Below the pieces are notes generated by a model. It searched no databases. It saw nothing but the letters and a program-made list of their open reading frames with translations, and had not been told where the DNA came from. Shown here in pieces: positions 7,032 to 13,346 of a stretch of 13,346 bases of DNA. Source of the stretch: Tessaracoccus flavescens (GTDB lineage Bacteria > Actinomycetota > Actinomycetes > Propionibacteriales > Propionibacteriaceae); contig DYZF01000073.1 of the NCBI GenBank assembly GCA_020741375.1, forward strand, positions 1 to 13,346, written 5' to 3'. Numbering within the stretch: position 1 is the first letter of the stretch; the number at the start of each line of letters is the position of its first letter. Made by a program: the position numbers and the translations under genes.

Positions 7032-7463
7032 GTGCGCTCCATACTGCTGGTCGGGAGCGTAGGCGCCGGCAAGACGACCCTCCGGCAACGACTGCTCGGG
7101 GGCGATTTCGACTATGCGAAGACCCAGGCGATAGAAGTCCACGACGGGGTGATCGACACACCTGGAGAGTTCTTGGAGTCGCGCTTCTACAAGAACGCCC
7201 TGATCAACGCATCGTGGGAGGTCGAGAGTGTCGTTCTCGTGCAGGCCGCCGACCTTCGTGGCACCCGGTTTCCTCCTGGCTTCTCCACCGCATTCAACCG
7301 AGAAGTGCTCGGCGTGGTCACCAAATGCGCGGACGCGCCCGACCAGCACAGGGAGGCCGCCGTCGGCGCGCTGCATCTCGCTGGTGCGAGCCGCGTCTTC
7401 TGTATCGACTCCATCACCGGCGACGGGGTCGAAGAGCTGCTGGAGGTTCTGTGTCATCGATAA
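7032..7463 (+). CDS. pduV: PduV/EutP-family GTPase-like protein
   Basis: 143 residues, Ras-like small GTPase fold of the EutP/PduV family. In Salmonella, PduV has been linked to the outside of the microcompartment and to its movement in the cell; the biochemical role is unsettled. The P-loop is intact (G8-SVGA-GKT15), then the family block KTQAIEV, G3-type DTPGE (42-46), YKNALI and FNREVLGVVTK. The G4 base-specificity motif, usually TKxD, reads T97-K-C-A-D101, with the Asp one residue late, so guanine recognition may differ. The start is GTG at 7032, 3 nt after the pduU stop; no strong ribosome binding site is seen (GGAC only), which suggests coupling to pduU. Its 3' end overlaps the regulator start by 13 nt. 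Confidence 0.9.
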   Translation: MRSILLVGSVGAGKTTLRQRLLGGDFDYAKTQAIEVHDGVIDTPGEFLESRFYKNALINASWEVESVVLVQAADLRGTRFPPGFSTAFNREVLGVVTKCADAPDQHREAAVGALHLAGASRVFCIDSITGDGVEELLEVLCHR

Positions 7464-8746
7464 TGCTGGGCACCCCGGGCATGGGGCCCGACCTGCGTGA
7501 ACTAGTCGATCTGGACCGGCTGCAGGAGATCCAGGACAACTTCGCGGCCGAGACCGGCCTCGCGATGATCACGGTCGACTCGACGGGCTCACCCGTCAGC
7601 CAGGCCAGCCAATTCAGCCAACTGTGCCAGATCCTGCGCCGCGACCCGAAGGTTCGCCAGCTGTGCTTCAGCTGTGACGCGCACGGCGGCTTTCAGAGCG
7701 CGATCGAGGGTCGTCCCGTGATCTATCAATGCCACGCTGGGCTCGTCGACTTCTCCGTCGCGATCACCCGTGGCTCTCAGTATCTCGGTGCCGTCATGGC
7801 GGGCCAGGTGCTGCTCGACAAGAACCAGAACCGGCTGAATCAGATGATGATCGGCGTCGCCGATCAGAGCCATGCCGAGGAGGCCAAGGCGCTGGCAAAG
7901 GAACTGCGGGTGGTGGCACTCGATGAGCTGCACCACGCAGCCGAGGCTGTCGTCAGGCTCGCCAATGACACTCTCCTTGGCCACGATTCCCGCCAGCTCC
8001 TGCGAGCGACGGCGGGCCCCTACCTCGGGCGCATGGCCAGCTCGACGCCCCGAAAGACCGAGGCACCGCCACTTGTCCCCGTCGAGACGCCCACGACCTG
8101 CGTCGACCCAGCGGAGATCGTCGAGAACCTGCACAGCCGCAACCTTGCAGGCAACCTTGAACTCGTCGGCGCGTACCTCGACTGGCTGATCCCGCGCTGG
8201 AGCATGAAGATCCCGCGGGAGCACCTCGTCGAGCTTGAGGACGTGCTGATCGGCATCGCCACGAGCGAGGGCATGCAGTACGGCCGCGACATGACCATCG
8301 AGGTGATGAGCAAGCGCAAGGGCCGTCGCACCTCCATGAACCGATATGAAGCCCAAGTGCACGCCGAACGTCTGTTGATCGTCCTGCACGACCTTGTCGA
8401 ACCGAAGCTCGCCCTCAATGAGCGCTCGATCTCGACCCTGCTCAATGAGATTGAGAAGGATCCGACCGCGTACCTGTCGGTGCAGAAGGCGGCGTCCTAT
8501 CTGGCCTGGTCCGAGTCCCACTTCGCGCGTCAGTTCAAGCAGCAGACGAATCAGAGCTTCATCGCCTACGTGACGGGCAAGCGCCTGGACAGGGCCAAAC
8601 TGATGCTCGCCCATACGACCAAGCCGGTTCTCAGAATCGCGAATGAACTGGACTTCCAGCCGCTCAACTACTTCTCCCGCACCTTCAAGAAACACACAGG
8701 CCAGACCCCGACCGAGTACCGTCAACGGCTGGAGACGAGCGCCTGA
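7451..8746 (+). CDS. pocR: PocR-type transcriptional regulator (PocR sensor domain plus AraC HTH)
   Basis: 431 residues. Residues about 20-180 form a PocR ligand-sensing domain (DLDRLQEIQDNFAAETGLAM, then Cys59, Cys72, Cys75 and Cys94 in LCFSCDAHGGF and YQCHAGLVDFSVAI). The four-Cys arrangement is typical of PocR domains, proposed to sense small diols or redox state. A middle region (about 215-325) has no motif I recognise. The last 100 residues are an AraC/XylS DNA-binding domain with two helix-turn-helices (LSVQKAASYLAWSESHFARQ near 342-361; VLRIANELDFQPLNYFSR near 393-410, ending HTGQTPTEYR). Salmonella PocR activates pdu and cobalamin genes in response to 1,2-propanediol. GTG at 7451 is chosen because GGAGG lies four bases upstream; ATG at 7463 (overlapping the pduV stop, TAATG) is the alternative and gives 427 residues. 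Being inside the pduU operon, it probably activates its own synthesis. Confidence 0.9.
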   Translation: MSSIMLGTPGMGPDLRELVDLDRLQEIQDNFAAETGLAMITVDSTGSPVSQASQFSQLCQILRRDPKVRQLCFSCDAHGGFQSAIEGRPVIYQCHAGLVDFSVAITRGSQYLGAVMAGQVLLDKNQNRLNQMMIGVADQSHAEEAKALAKELRVVALDELHHAAEAVVRLANDTLLGHDSRQLLRATAGPYLGRMASSTPRKTEAPPLVPVETPTTCVDPAEIVENLHSRNLAGNLELVGAYLDWLIPRWSMKIPREHLVELEDVLIGIATSEGMQYGRDMTIEVMSKRKGRRTSMNRYEAQVHAERLLIVLHDLVEPKLALNERSISTLLNEIEKDPTAYLSVQKAASYLAWSESHFARQFKQQTNQSFIAYVTGKRLDRAKLMLAHTTKPVLRIANELDFQPLNYFSRTFKKHTGQTPTEYRQRLETSA

Positions 8747-9852
8747 TGGGTACCTTCGGGATCCGGACGGCGGTGCGTTTCGGCGATGACGCGCTCGAGT
8801 CGCTTCGCGAGTTCGCGGGCAACCGGGTGTTTGTCGTCACAGACGCCTTCCTCGCCTCGACTGACATGTTCTCCTGGCTGCGCGACCTCCTCGGCCCAGA
8901 AGTGACCGTCTTCGACGGGGTCGAGCCGAACCCGACCATCGCCCAGATCGGGAAGGGCCTCGCCGCTTATCTGGATGCCCACCCGGACGTAGTCATCGCC
9001 TACGGCGGCGGGTCTCCGATCGACGCCGCGAAGGCAATGCACAAAGCCGCACTCGACCACGGGCGCGGAGCCCCCCAGGGGCTCGTCGTCATCCCCACGA
9101 CCTCCGGTTCGGGCTCAGAGGTCACCAGCTTCTCAGTGATCACGGATCAGGTCACACACGCGAAGCTGCCCATGGTCTCCCCCGACATGGTGCCTCGGCT
9201 CGCGGTCCTGGACGCGAGGGTCGTGCTCGGGGTCCCACCACGAACGACCGCTGACTCCGGCATGGACGTGATCACCCATGCGGTCGAGGCATACGTCTCC
9301 ACCGAAGCGAACGACTTCTCGGACGCCTGTGCTGAGAAATCGGCTCAGCTCGCCTTTGCCCATCTGGAGCGCTGCTTCGAAGATGGCCACGATCTCGAGG
9401 CGAGGGCCCGGATGCACAACGCATCCACCTTGGCCGCCATGGCCTTCGACAACGCCGGGCTGGGGATCGTCCATTCGCTCGCGCACGCGCTCGGCGGTCG
9501 GTTCTCCGTGGCGCACGGCAGGCTCAACGCCATGCTGCTGCCTCATGTGATCACCTACAACGCAGATCACAACGATCGGGCAGCCCAGCGCTATGCCTGG
9601 CTCGGCCAACTGGCCGGCTCCAGCGCAATGGGCACAAGAGCGGGAGTGGTGTCGTTTGTCTCCCGGATCGGGAAGCTGAACGCGAAGCTCGGCATCGGTC
9701 CCGGCCTCCAGCAGTGCGGAGTGCCTGCGGAACAGGTGCGGCCATGGCTCGACGAACTGGCAGCCATTGCGCTGGACGACGGTTGCACGGCGACGGCGCC
9801 CGTCCGCCCCACGCACGCAGACCTTGTACGGCTCCTGCGAGCGGCACTGTAG
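8746..9852 (+). CDS. pduQ: 1-Propanol dehydrogenase PduQ (iron-type alcohol dehydrogenase)
   Basis: 368 residues, as in Salmonella PduQ (about 370). It reduces propanal to 1-propanol with NADH, regenerating NAD+ for the propanal dehydrogenase. The nucleotide loop is GGGSPIDAAKA (87-97), followed by IPTTSGSGSEVTSF (116-129). Metal ligands of the group III (iron) alcohol dehydrogenases are all present: Asp174 and His178 in GMDVITH, His243 in IVHSLAH, and His257 in AHG, with the spacing of FucO. PduQ-specific stretches include MHNASTLAAMAF and ANDFSDACAEKSA. The ATG overlaps the regulator stop by 1 nt (TGATG), so it is translated by coupling. The C-terminal third is more divergent from the enterobacterial protein. 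Only 3 bp separate its stop from that of the convergent downstream gene, and no terminator is visible. Confidence 0.93.
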   Translation: MGTFGIRTAVRFGDDALESLREFAGNRVFVVTDAFLASTDMFSWLRDLLGPEVTVFDGVEPNPTIAQIGKGLAAYLDAHPDVVIAYGGGSPIDAAKAMHKAALDHGRGAPQGLVVIPTTSGSGSEVTSFSVITDQVTHAKLPMVSPDMVPRLAVLDARVVLGVPPRTTADSGMDVITHAVEAYVSTEANDFSDACAEKSAQLAFAHLERCFEDGHDLEARARMHNASTLAAMAFDNAGLGIVHSLAHALGGRFSVAHGRLNAMLLPHVITYNADHNDRAAQRYAWLGQLAGSSAMGTRAGVVSFVSRIGKLNAKLGIGPGLQQCGVPAEQVRPWLDELAAIALDDGCTATAPVRPTHADLVRLLRAAL

Positions 9853-9855
9853 CTG

Positions 9856-10368
9856 TCAGCCCCTCACCCGGAAGCAGGTGTAGGCGCCATCGCGCGGCTC
9901 GAAGGCCATCAGCGTCTCAGAGGTCTCCGCCCCCGTCTGTACGGATCCGCGGTAGGTGGTGCGGGTGATCGTGTAGAAGATCTGCCTCCCCACCGGATGA
10001 GCCTTGACCAGCGACCCGTCGGTCGGGAGCGTCCACGAGCACGAGGCGTCCAGGTCCGCTCTGGGGGCAGCCTGGAACTGCACGGGTCCACCGAGCCGCA
10101 GCCGCTCCGCGACGAACTCCACCGAGGCTCCCAGCGCCGTCTGAACGGTCCGCTCCGCCGTTCCCTCCGGGCCGACCGTGCACGTCGTGCCTGCGGAACC
10201 GGAACAGGTCGCCAGCAGTTGACCGTTGTCGACCTGGTCGAAGGCGGCGCCCACCGAGGTGACGCGGTACTGCTCCCGCTCGACGTTGGAGTAGGCGACC
10301 TGGCCGATGGCGGCGAGCACGAACGCGGAGGCGCCGACGACGACAGCGATCCCCTTGCCTCTGCGCAT
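9856..10368 (-). CDS. Unrecognised membrane-anchored or secreted protein
   Basis: 170 residues; I do not recognise the family. The N-terminus is MRRGKG followed by a hydrophobic stretch (about 7-26, IAVVVGASAFVLAAIGQVAY), which reads as an uncleaved signal anchor or a signal peptide; there is no lipobox. The rest (about 27-170) would lie outside the membrane and holds four cysteines (Cys55, Cys63, Cys110, Cys165), an even number that could form two disulfides. It is rich in Thr, Ser, Ala and Gly with scattered beta-strand-like segments (VQFQAAP, IFYTITRTTYRG). ATG at 10368 has GGAGG about seven to eight bases upstream. It is alone on its strand, converges on pduQ with 3 bp between stops, and shares its upstream region with the sugar transporter. 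Nothing ties it to the Pdu pathway. Confidence 0.7.
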   Translation of the reverse strand: MRRGKGIAVVVGASAFVLAAIGQVAYSNVEREQYRVTSVGAAFDQVDNGQLLATCSGSAGTTCTVGPEGTAERTVQTALGASVEFVAERLRLGGPVQFQAAPRADLDASCSWTLPTDGSLVKAHPVGRQIFYTITRTTYRGSVQTGAETSETLMAFEPRDGAYTCFRVRG

Positions 10369-10460
10369 CCCCTCGCCTCCCTCCGTCCGACGGCGTTCTG
10401 CCAGGCTTGCCGCACCGTTGCGCCCACGTCAACGGGAGCGGCCGAACTGACGACCAAAGT

Positions 10461-10477
10461 TGGTGCCGACGGCACCA
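10461..10477. repeat. Perfect inverted repeat TGGTGCC-GAC-GGCACCA
   Basis: A 7-bp perfect inverted repeat around a 3-base centre, about 93 bp upstream of the minus-strand gene start and 370 bp upstream of the binding-protein gene. No T run follows on either strand, so it is not a classic terminator; it could be an operator or a small hairpin in a leader. Confidence 0.45.
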
Positions 10478-10658
10478 GGGTCTGAGCGCCTGCGGTGAAG
10501 GCCGGCACCACGAGGCGGTCCGGAGGGGTACCCGTCAGGGGGGGTGGAGTGGCGGGCCGGAACTTGGCTGCTTATACCTGATGCCACCTGCTCGAAGGCA
10601 CCGGGGTGGCCCTACAAGGCCTCGTTACCAGAACGTGATCAGCGCAAGTGAGCGTCCC

Positions 10659-10674
10659 TGTGATCGTTATCATT
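10659..10674. promoter_or_regulatory. CRP/GlxR-like site TGTGA-N6-TCATT
   Basis: TGTGATCGTTATCATT matches the TGTGA-N6-TCACA consensus of cAMP-receptor regulators (CRP, or GlxR in corynebacteria) at eight of ten positions. It lies 173 bp upstream of the sugar-binding-protein gene, where catabolite control would be natural. The inner TGAT-CGTT-ATCA could equally be a LacI-type half-symmetric operator. Confidence 0.3.
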
Positions 10675-10846
10675 TCGCAACCTGACAAGGCGGATTTTGG
10701 CTTGACGAAGGGTCGACGCGGGGTCGAGACTCTCAGGTGCGGCCCGCTGCACGTTTCTGCGTACTGGGCTGCCGGGAGATCTGAAAACAAGAGACCCTAC
10801 GCCGACGACAGTGTCGGCACGCAACACACGTTTCGCAGGAGGAACG

Positions 10847-12013
10847 ATGAAGTTCAAGAAGCTCATGACCGCGGCAGCGGGCCTGATGATGGCCCTCTCG
10901 CTCGCGGCTTGCTCGGGCGGCGGCGCCGGTGGCACCGGTACCCCCGCGGCGACGAACGCCGGAGGCGGCGACGCCTCGGCCGCCGCTGGCGGCAAGGTCG
11001 GCGTCTCGATGCCGACGCAGACGTCCGAGCGGTGGATCGCCGACGGTGAGGCCGTCGAGAGCCAGCTGAAGGAGGCCGGCTTCGAGGTCGACCTGCAGTT
11101 CGCCAACGACGACATCCCGACCCAGTCGCAGCAGATCGACCAGATGATCTCCCAGGACGTCAAGGTCCTGATCATCGCCGCCATCGACGGCACCGCTCTC
11201 GCCCCGCAGCTCGACGCCGCGGCAGCCAAGGGCATCAAGGTCATCGCCTACGACCGCCTGATCCGCGACAGCGACAACGTCGACTTCTACGTCTCCTTCG
11301 ACAACTTCAAGGTTGGCGTCGCCCAGGGCACCTCGCTGCTCAACGGCCTCGGCATCGTCGACGCCGACGGCAAGGAGACCGGCGAGGCCGGCCCGTTCAA
11401 CATCGAGCTGTTCGCCGGTTCGCTGGACGACAACAACGCACACTTCTTCTTCGACGGCGCCATGAGCGTTCTGCAGCCCCAGATCGACAAGGGCGTGCTC
11501 AAGGTCACCTCGGGCCAGACCTCGATCGACAAGGTCGCCATCCTGCGCTGGCAGCAGGAGACCGCTCAGAAGCGCATGGAGGACCTCCTCACCGCCAACT
11601 ACCAGGGTGACACCAAGGTCGACGGCATCCTGTCGCCCTACGACGGCATCTCCCGCGGCATCATGACCGCCCTGCAGAACAACGGCTACACCGGCGCCAT
11701 CGGCGAAGGCTTCCCCGTCGTCACCGGCCAGGACGCCGAGATCGCATCCGTCAAGCTGATCCAGGACGGCGTGCAGTTCTCGACCATCTTCAAGGACACC
11801 CGCCTCCTCGCTGAGCAGGCCGTCAAGTCCGCCACCGACCTGCTCGGTGGCAAGGAGCCCGAGGCCAACAACACCGAGGACTACGACAACGGCAAGAAGG
11901 TCGTCCCGGCCTACCTGCTCGACGTGGTCACCGTGACCAAGGAGAACATCGTTCCCGCCCTGGTCGACACCGGTTACTGGACGCAGGAGCAGATCGACAA
12001 GGGCGTCGCCTGA
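10847..12013 (+). CDS. chvE: Sugar ABC transporter substrate-binding lipoprotein, ChvE family
   Basis: 388 residues. A lipoprotein signal sequence (MKFKKLMTAAAG..., lipobox LAAC with Cys22) is followed by a Gly/Ala/Thr linker (about 23-48) that tethers the domain to the outer face of the membrane. The periplasmic-binding-protein fold then starts KVGVSMPTQTSERWIADG and shows the ChvE signature stretches NDDIPTQSQQIDQMI, IAAIDGTALAPQL, GIKVIAYDRLI, FDNFKVGVAQG, FNIELFAGSLDDNNAHFFF, DGAMSVL, ILSPYDGISRGI and VVTGQDAEIASVK. ChvE-type proteins bind aldopyranoses such as galactose, glucose, arabinose and xylose and deliver them to a GguAB/MmsAB importer. ATG at 10847 has AGGAGG five bases upstream. 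The matching ATPase follows after a strong hairpin. The true sugar cannot be read from the sequence. Confidence 0.94.
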   Translation: MKFKKLMTAAAGLMMALSLAACSGGGAGGTGTPAATNAGGGDASAAAGGKVGVSMPTQTSERWIADGEAVESQLKEAGFEVDLQFANDDIPTQSQQIDQMISQDVKVLIIAAIDGTALAPQLDAAAAKGIKVIAYDRLIRDSDNVDFYVSFDNFKVGVAQGTSLLNGLGIVDADGKETGEAGPFNIELFAGSLDDNNAHFFFDGAMSVLQPQIDKGVLKVTSGQTSIDKVAILRWQQETAQKRMEDLLTANYQGDTKVDGILSPYDGISRGIMTALQNNGYTGAIGEGFPVVTGQDAEIASVKLIQDGVQFSTIFKDTRLLAEQAVKSATDLLGGKEPEANNTEDYDNGKKVVPAYLLDVVTVTKENIVPALVDTGYWTQEQIDKGVA

Positions 12014-12030
12014 TCTGAGCCAAGCTGATC

Positions 12031-12066
12031 GGCCCGGCACCGCAGTTCACTCGGTGCCGGGCCTTT
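12031..12066 (+). terminator. 12-bp hairpin between chvE and the ATPase gene (attenuator or 3'-end stabiliser)
   Basis: GGCCCGGCACCG (12031-12042) and CGGTGCCGGGCC (12052-12063) are perfect complements, with a 9-nt loop and a short TTT after. The U tract is short, so termination is probably partial. Placed 17 nt after the binding-protein stop and 36 nt before the ATPase start, it would give more binding-protein mRNA than permease mRNA, as is usual in sugar ABC operons. Confidence 0.8.
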
Positions 12067-12099
12067 CGCGACTCACATCCGAGCAGAGAGGTCTGGCAT

Positions 12100-13346
12100 A
12101 TGGCCATTCTCCAGATGGAGAACATCACCAAGACATTTCCCGGCGTGAAGGCGCTCTCGAACGTCAACCTCGAGGTTGAGGCCGGCGAGATCCACGCGAT
12201 CTGCGGCGAGAATGGCGCGGGGAAATCGACCCTCATGAAGGTGCTCTCCGGGGTCTACCCCCACGGCACCTACGAGGGCAACATCATCTTCGAGGGCAGG
12301 CCCGTCCAGTTCTCGTCGATCAACGATTCCGAGAAGGCCGGCATCGTCATCATCCACCAGGAGCTCGCCCTGGTCCCCCTGCTGTCGATCGCGGAGAACA
12401 TCTTCCTCGGCAACGAGCAGGTCGAGGGCGGACGGATCAACTGGAACAAGACCAACCACGAGGCGGCGCTGCTGCTCAAGCGGGTCGGCCTGGATGAGAA
12501 CCCCGTCACCCCGATCAACCAGATCGGCGTCGGCAAGCAGCAGCTGGTCGAGATCGCCAAGGCGCTGTCGAAGGAGGTCAAGCTCCTCATCCTCGACGAG
12601 CCGACGGCCGCCCTCAACGACACCGACTCGGCGCACCTGCTCGACCTGCTGCGTCAGCTGCAGTCCGAGGGGATCACCTCGATCATCATCTCCCACAAGC
12701 TCAACGAGATCGTCTCGATCGCCGACTCGACCACGGTCATCCGTGACGGCTCGACCATCGAGACCCTCGAGCGCGGGCCGGAGATGACCACCGAGCGGAT
12801 CATCCGCGGAATGGTCGGTCGCGACCTCGACAACCTCTACCCGGATCACACCCCCTCCATCGGTGAGGAGATCATGCGGGTCGAGGACTGGACGGTCATG
12901 CACCCGACGGTCGCGGGACGCAAGGTCTCCGACAAGGCGTCCTTCGACGTCAGGGCGGGCGAGATCGTCGGCATCGCGGGCCTGATGGGCGCCGGCCGCA
13001 CCGAGCTCGCGATGAGCCTGTTCGGCGAGTCCTACGGGCGCAAGGTCGGCGGCCAGCTGTACATCCATGGGAAGCCGGTCCAGCTGCGCAGCGTCGACGA
13101 GGCCATCAACGCTGGCCTTGCCTACGCGACGGAGGACCGGAAGCGCTACGGGCTGAACCTGATCGACGACATCCGCCGCAACATCTCGGCCGCGACGCTG
13201 AAGAAGATCGCGAACCCGGCGACGGTGATCAACTCGAACGAGGAGATCAGGGTCGCCGAGGGGTACCGCAAGTCGATGCGGATCAAGACCCCGACGGTGA
13301 TGAACATCGTCGGGCAGCTCTCCGGCGGCAATCAGCAGAAGGTCGT
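12100..13346 (+). CDS. mmsA: Multiple-monosaccharide ABC transporter ATP-binding protein (MmsA/GguA), partial (cut by right edge)
   Basis: 415 codons are visible; the frame is open at the right edge, and a full-length protein of this family is about 510 residues. It is a tandem ATPase of the CUT2 sugar importer class. First domain: Walker [10 protein letters not shown] (36-44), Q-loop Gln in IIHQEL, signature region [15 protein letters not shown] (142-156, the form usual in GguA in place of LSGGQ), Walker [14 protein letters not shown] (162-174) and H-loop SHK. Second domain: [12 protein letters not shown] (291-302), with Arg in place of the Walker A Lys as is normal for the second half, DRKRYG, and the signature [10 protein letters not shown] at the very edge. 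ATG at 12100 has AGAGAGG about eight bases upstream. A permease gene (MmsB/GguB) is expected next. Confidence 0.95.
   Translation, partial: MAILQMENITKTFPGVKALSNVNLEVEAGEIHAICGENGAGKSTLMKVLSGVYPHGTYEGNIIFEGRPVQFSSINDSEKAGIVIIHQELALVPLLSIAENIFLGNEQVEGGRINWNKTNHEAALLLKRVGLDENPVTPINQIGVGKQQLVEIAKALSKEVKLLILDEPTAALNDTDSAHLLDLLRQLQSEGITSIIISHKLNEIVSIADSTTVIRDGSTIETLERGPEMTTERIIRGMVGRDLDNLYPDHTPSIGEEIMRVEDWTVMHPTVAGRKVSDKASFDVRAGEIVGIAGLMGAGRTELAMSLFGESYGRKVGGQLYIHGKPVQLRSVDEAINAGLAYATEDRKRYGLNLIDDIRRNISAATLKKIANPATVINSNEEIRVAEGYRKSMRIKTPTVMNIVGQLSGGNQQKV

Larger units (their letters stand above)
10369..10846. other. 478-bp non-coding stretch, probably regulatory for flanking divergent genes
   Basis: This gap lies between the start codons of two divergent genes. 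It holds a perfect interrupted palindrome at 10461-10477, a CRP/GlxR-like site at 10659-10674 and a weak hairpin (GCCACC at 10583-10588 with GGTGGC at 10605-10610). A TTGACG hexamer at 10702-10707 and a TATCAT hexamer at 10668-10673 look like -35 and -10 boxes, but neither has a matching partner at normal spacing, so I do not assign a promoter. The open frames here have no ribosome binding site and a composition unlike the neighbouring proteins. No tRNA or cobalamin riboswitch pattern was seen. Confidence 0.6.

Noticed and set aside
7214..7450. Upstream in-frame extension of the PocR-type regulator
   Set aside because: It overlaps pduV and is Arg/Gly-rich with no family similarity; the GTG at 7451 has a ribosome binding site.
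7589..8725. 378-codon open frame on the minus strand opposite pocR
   Set aside because: Antisense shadow of a gene with clear PocR and AraC domains.
10560..10640. Possible tRNA or riboswitch fold
   Set aside because: One 6-bp stem (GCCACC/GGTGGC) is present, but no T-arm, acceptor stem or B12-box consensus could be found.
10407..10685. 92-codon open frame in the non-coding gap
   Set aside because: No ribosome binding site and Arg/Gly/His-rich composition unlike the real genes around it.
10733..12040. 435-codon open frame on the minus strand opposite chvE
   Set aside because: Antisense shadow; the plus-strand frame is an unmistakable ChvE lipoprotein.
12073..13068. 331-codon open frame on the minus strand opposite the ATPase gene
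   Set aside because: Antisense shadow; the plus strand carries Walker A, signature and Walker B motifs in order.

Overview
This 13.3 kb window is GC-rich throughout, and its codons end mostly in G or C. It carries one end of a 1,2-propanediol (diol) utilisation bacterial microcompartment (Pdu BMC) locus next to a sugar ABC transporter. Protein similarity by eye to known Pdu proteins, the high GC, and the ChvE/MmsA-type transporter suggest an actinobacterium, most likely of the Propionibacteriaceae. That placement is inference from memory, not from a database search.

Region 1 (1-6503, minus strand) is a tightly packed operon read right to left: pduA, pduB, pduC, pduD, pduE, pduG, pduH, and a BMC-H shell gene (PduK/PduJ-like) cut by the left window edge. 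It encodes shell hexamers and trimers, the three-subunit B12-dependent diol dehydratase with every catalytic and metal-binding residue I could index conserved, and the two-subunit dehydratase reactivase. The rest of the pathway (aldehyde dehydrogenase PduP, PduL, PduO, PduS and others) is not in the window and probably lies beyond the left edge.

Region 2 (6504-6674) is the divergent promoter region. It holds two TACAC(A/G)T elements spaced exactly 21 bp, a plausible binding site for the AraC-family regulator encoded nearby, and a few short palindromes.

Region 3 (6675-9852, plus strand) is a second, coupled operon: pduU (permuted BMC-H shell protein), pduV (EutP/PduV GTPase-like), a PocR-type regulator, and pduQ (iron-type 1-propanol dehydrogenase). 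Spacings are 3 nt, a 13-nt overlap and a 1-nt overlap. The regulator therefore sits inside an operon that it probably controls. PduQ would reduce propanal to propanol and recycle NAD+ for the aldehyde dehydrogenase.

Region 4 (9856-10846) has a small unrecognised, probably membrane-anchored secreted protein on the minus strand, then a 478-bp non-coding stretch with a perfect 17-bp interrupted palindrome and a CRP/GlxR-like half-symmetric site.

Region 5 (10847-13346, plus strand) starts a monosaccharide ABC importer: a ChvE-type lipoprotein binding protein, a strong 12-bp hairpin, and the tandem ATPase MmsA/GguA, cut by the right edge. Whether its sugar feeds propanediol production (for example from rhamnose or fucose) cannot be told from sequence.

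The locus is a recognisable Pdu system rather than a wholly new one. The points worth checking are the natural Ala at the PduA pore, the matching N-terminal peptides on PduB, PduD and PduE, the absent PduB' start, the altered G4 motif in PduV, the 21-bp operator repeat, and the divergent pduU-pduV-pocR-pduQ arrangement.
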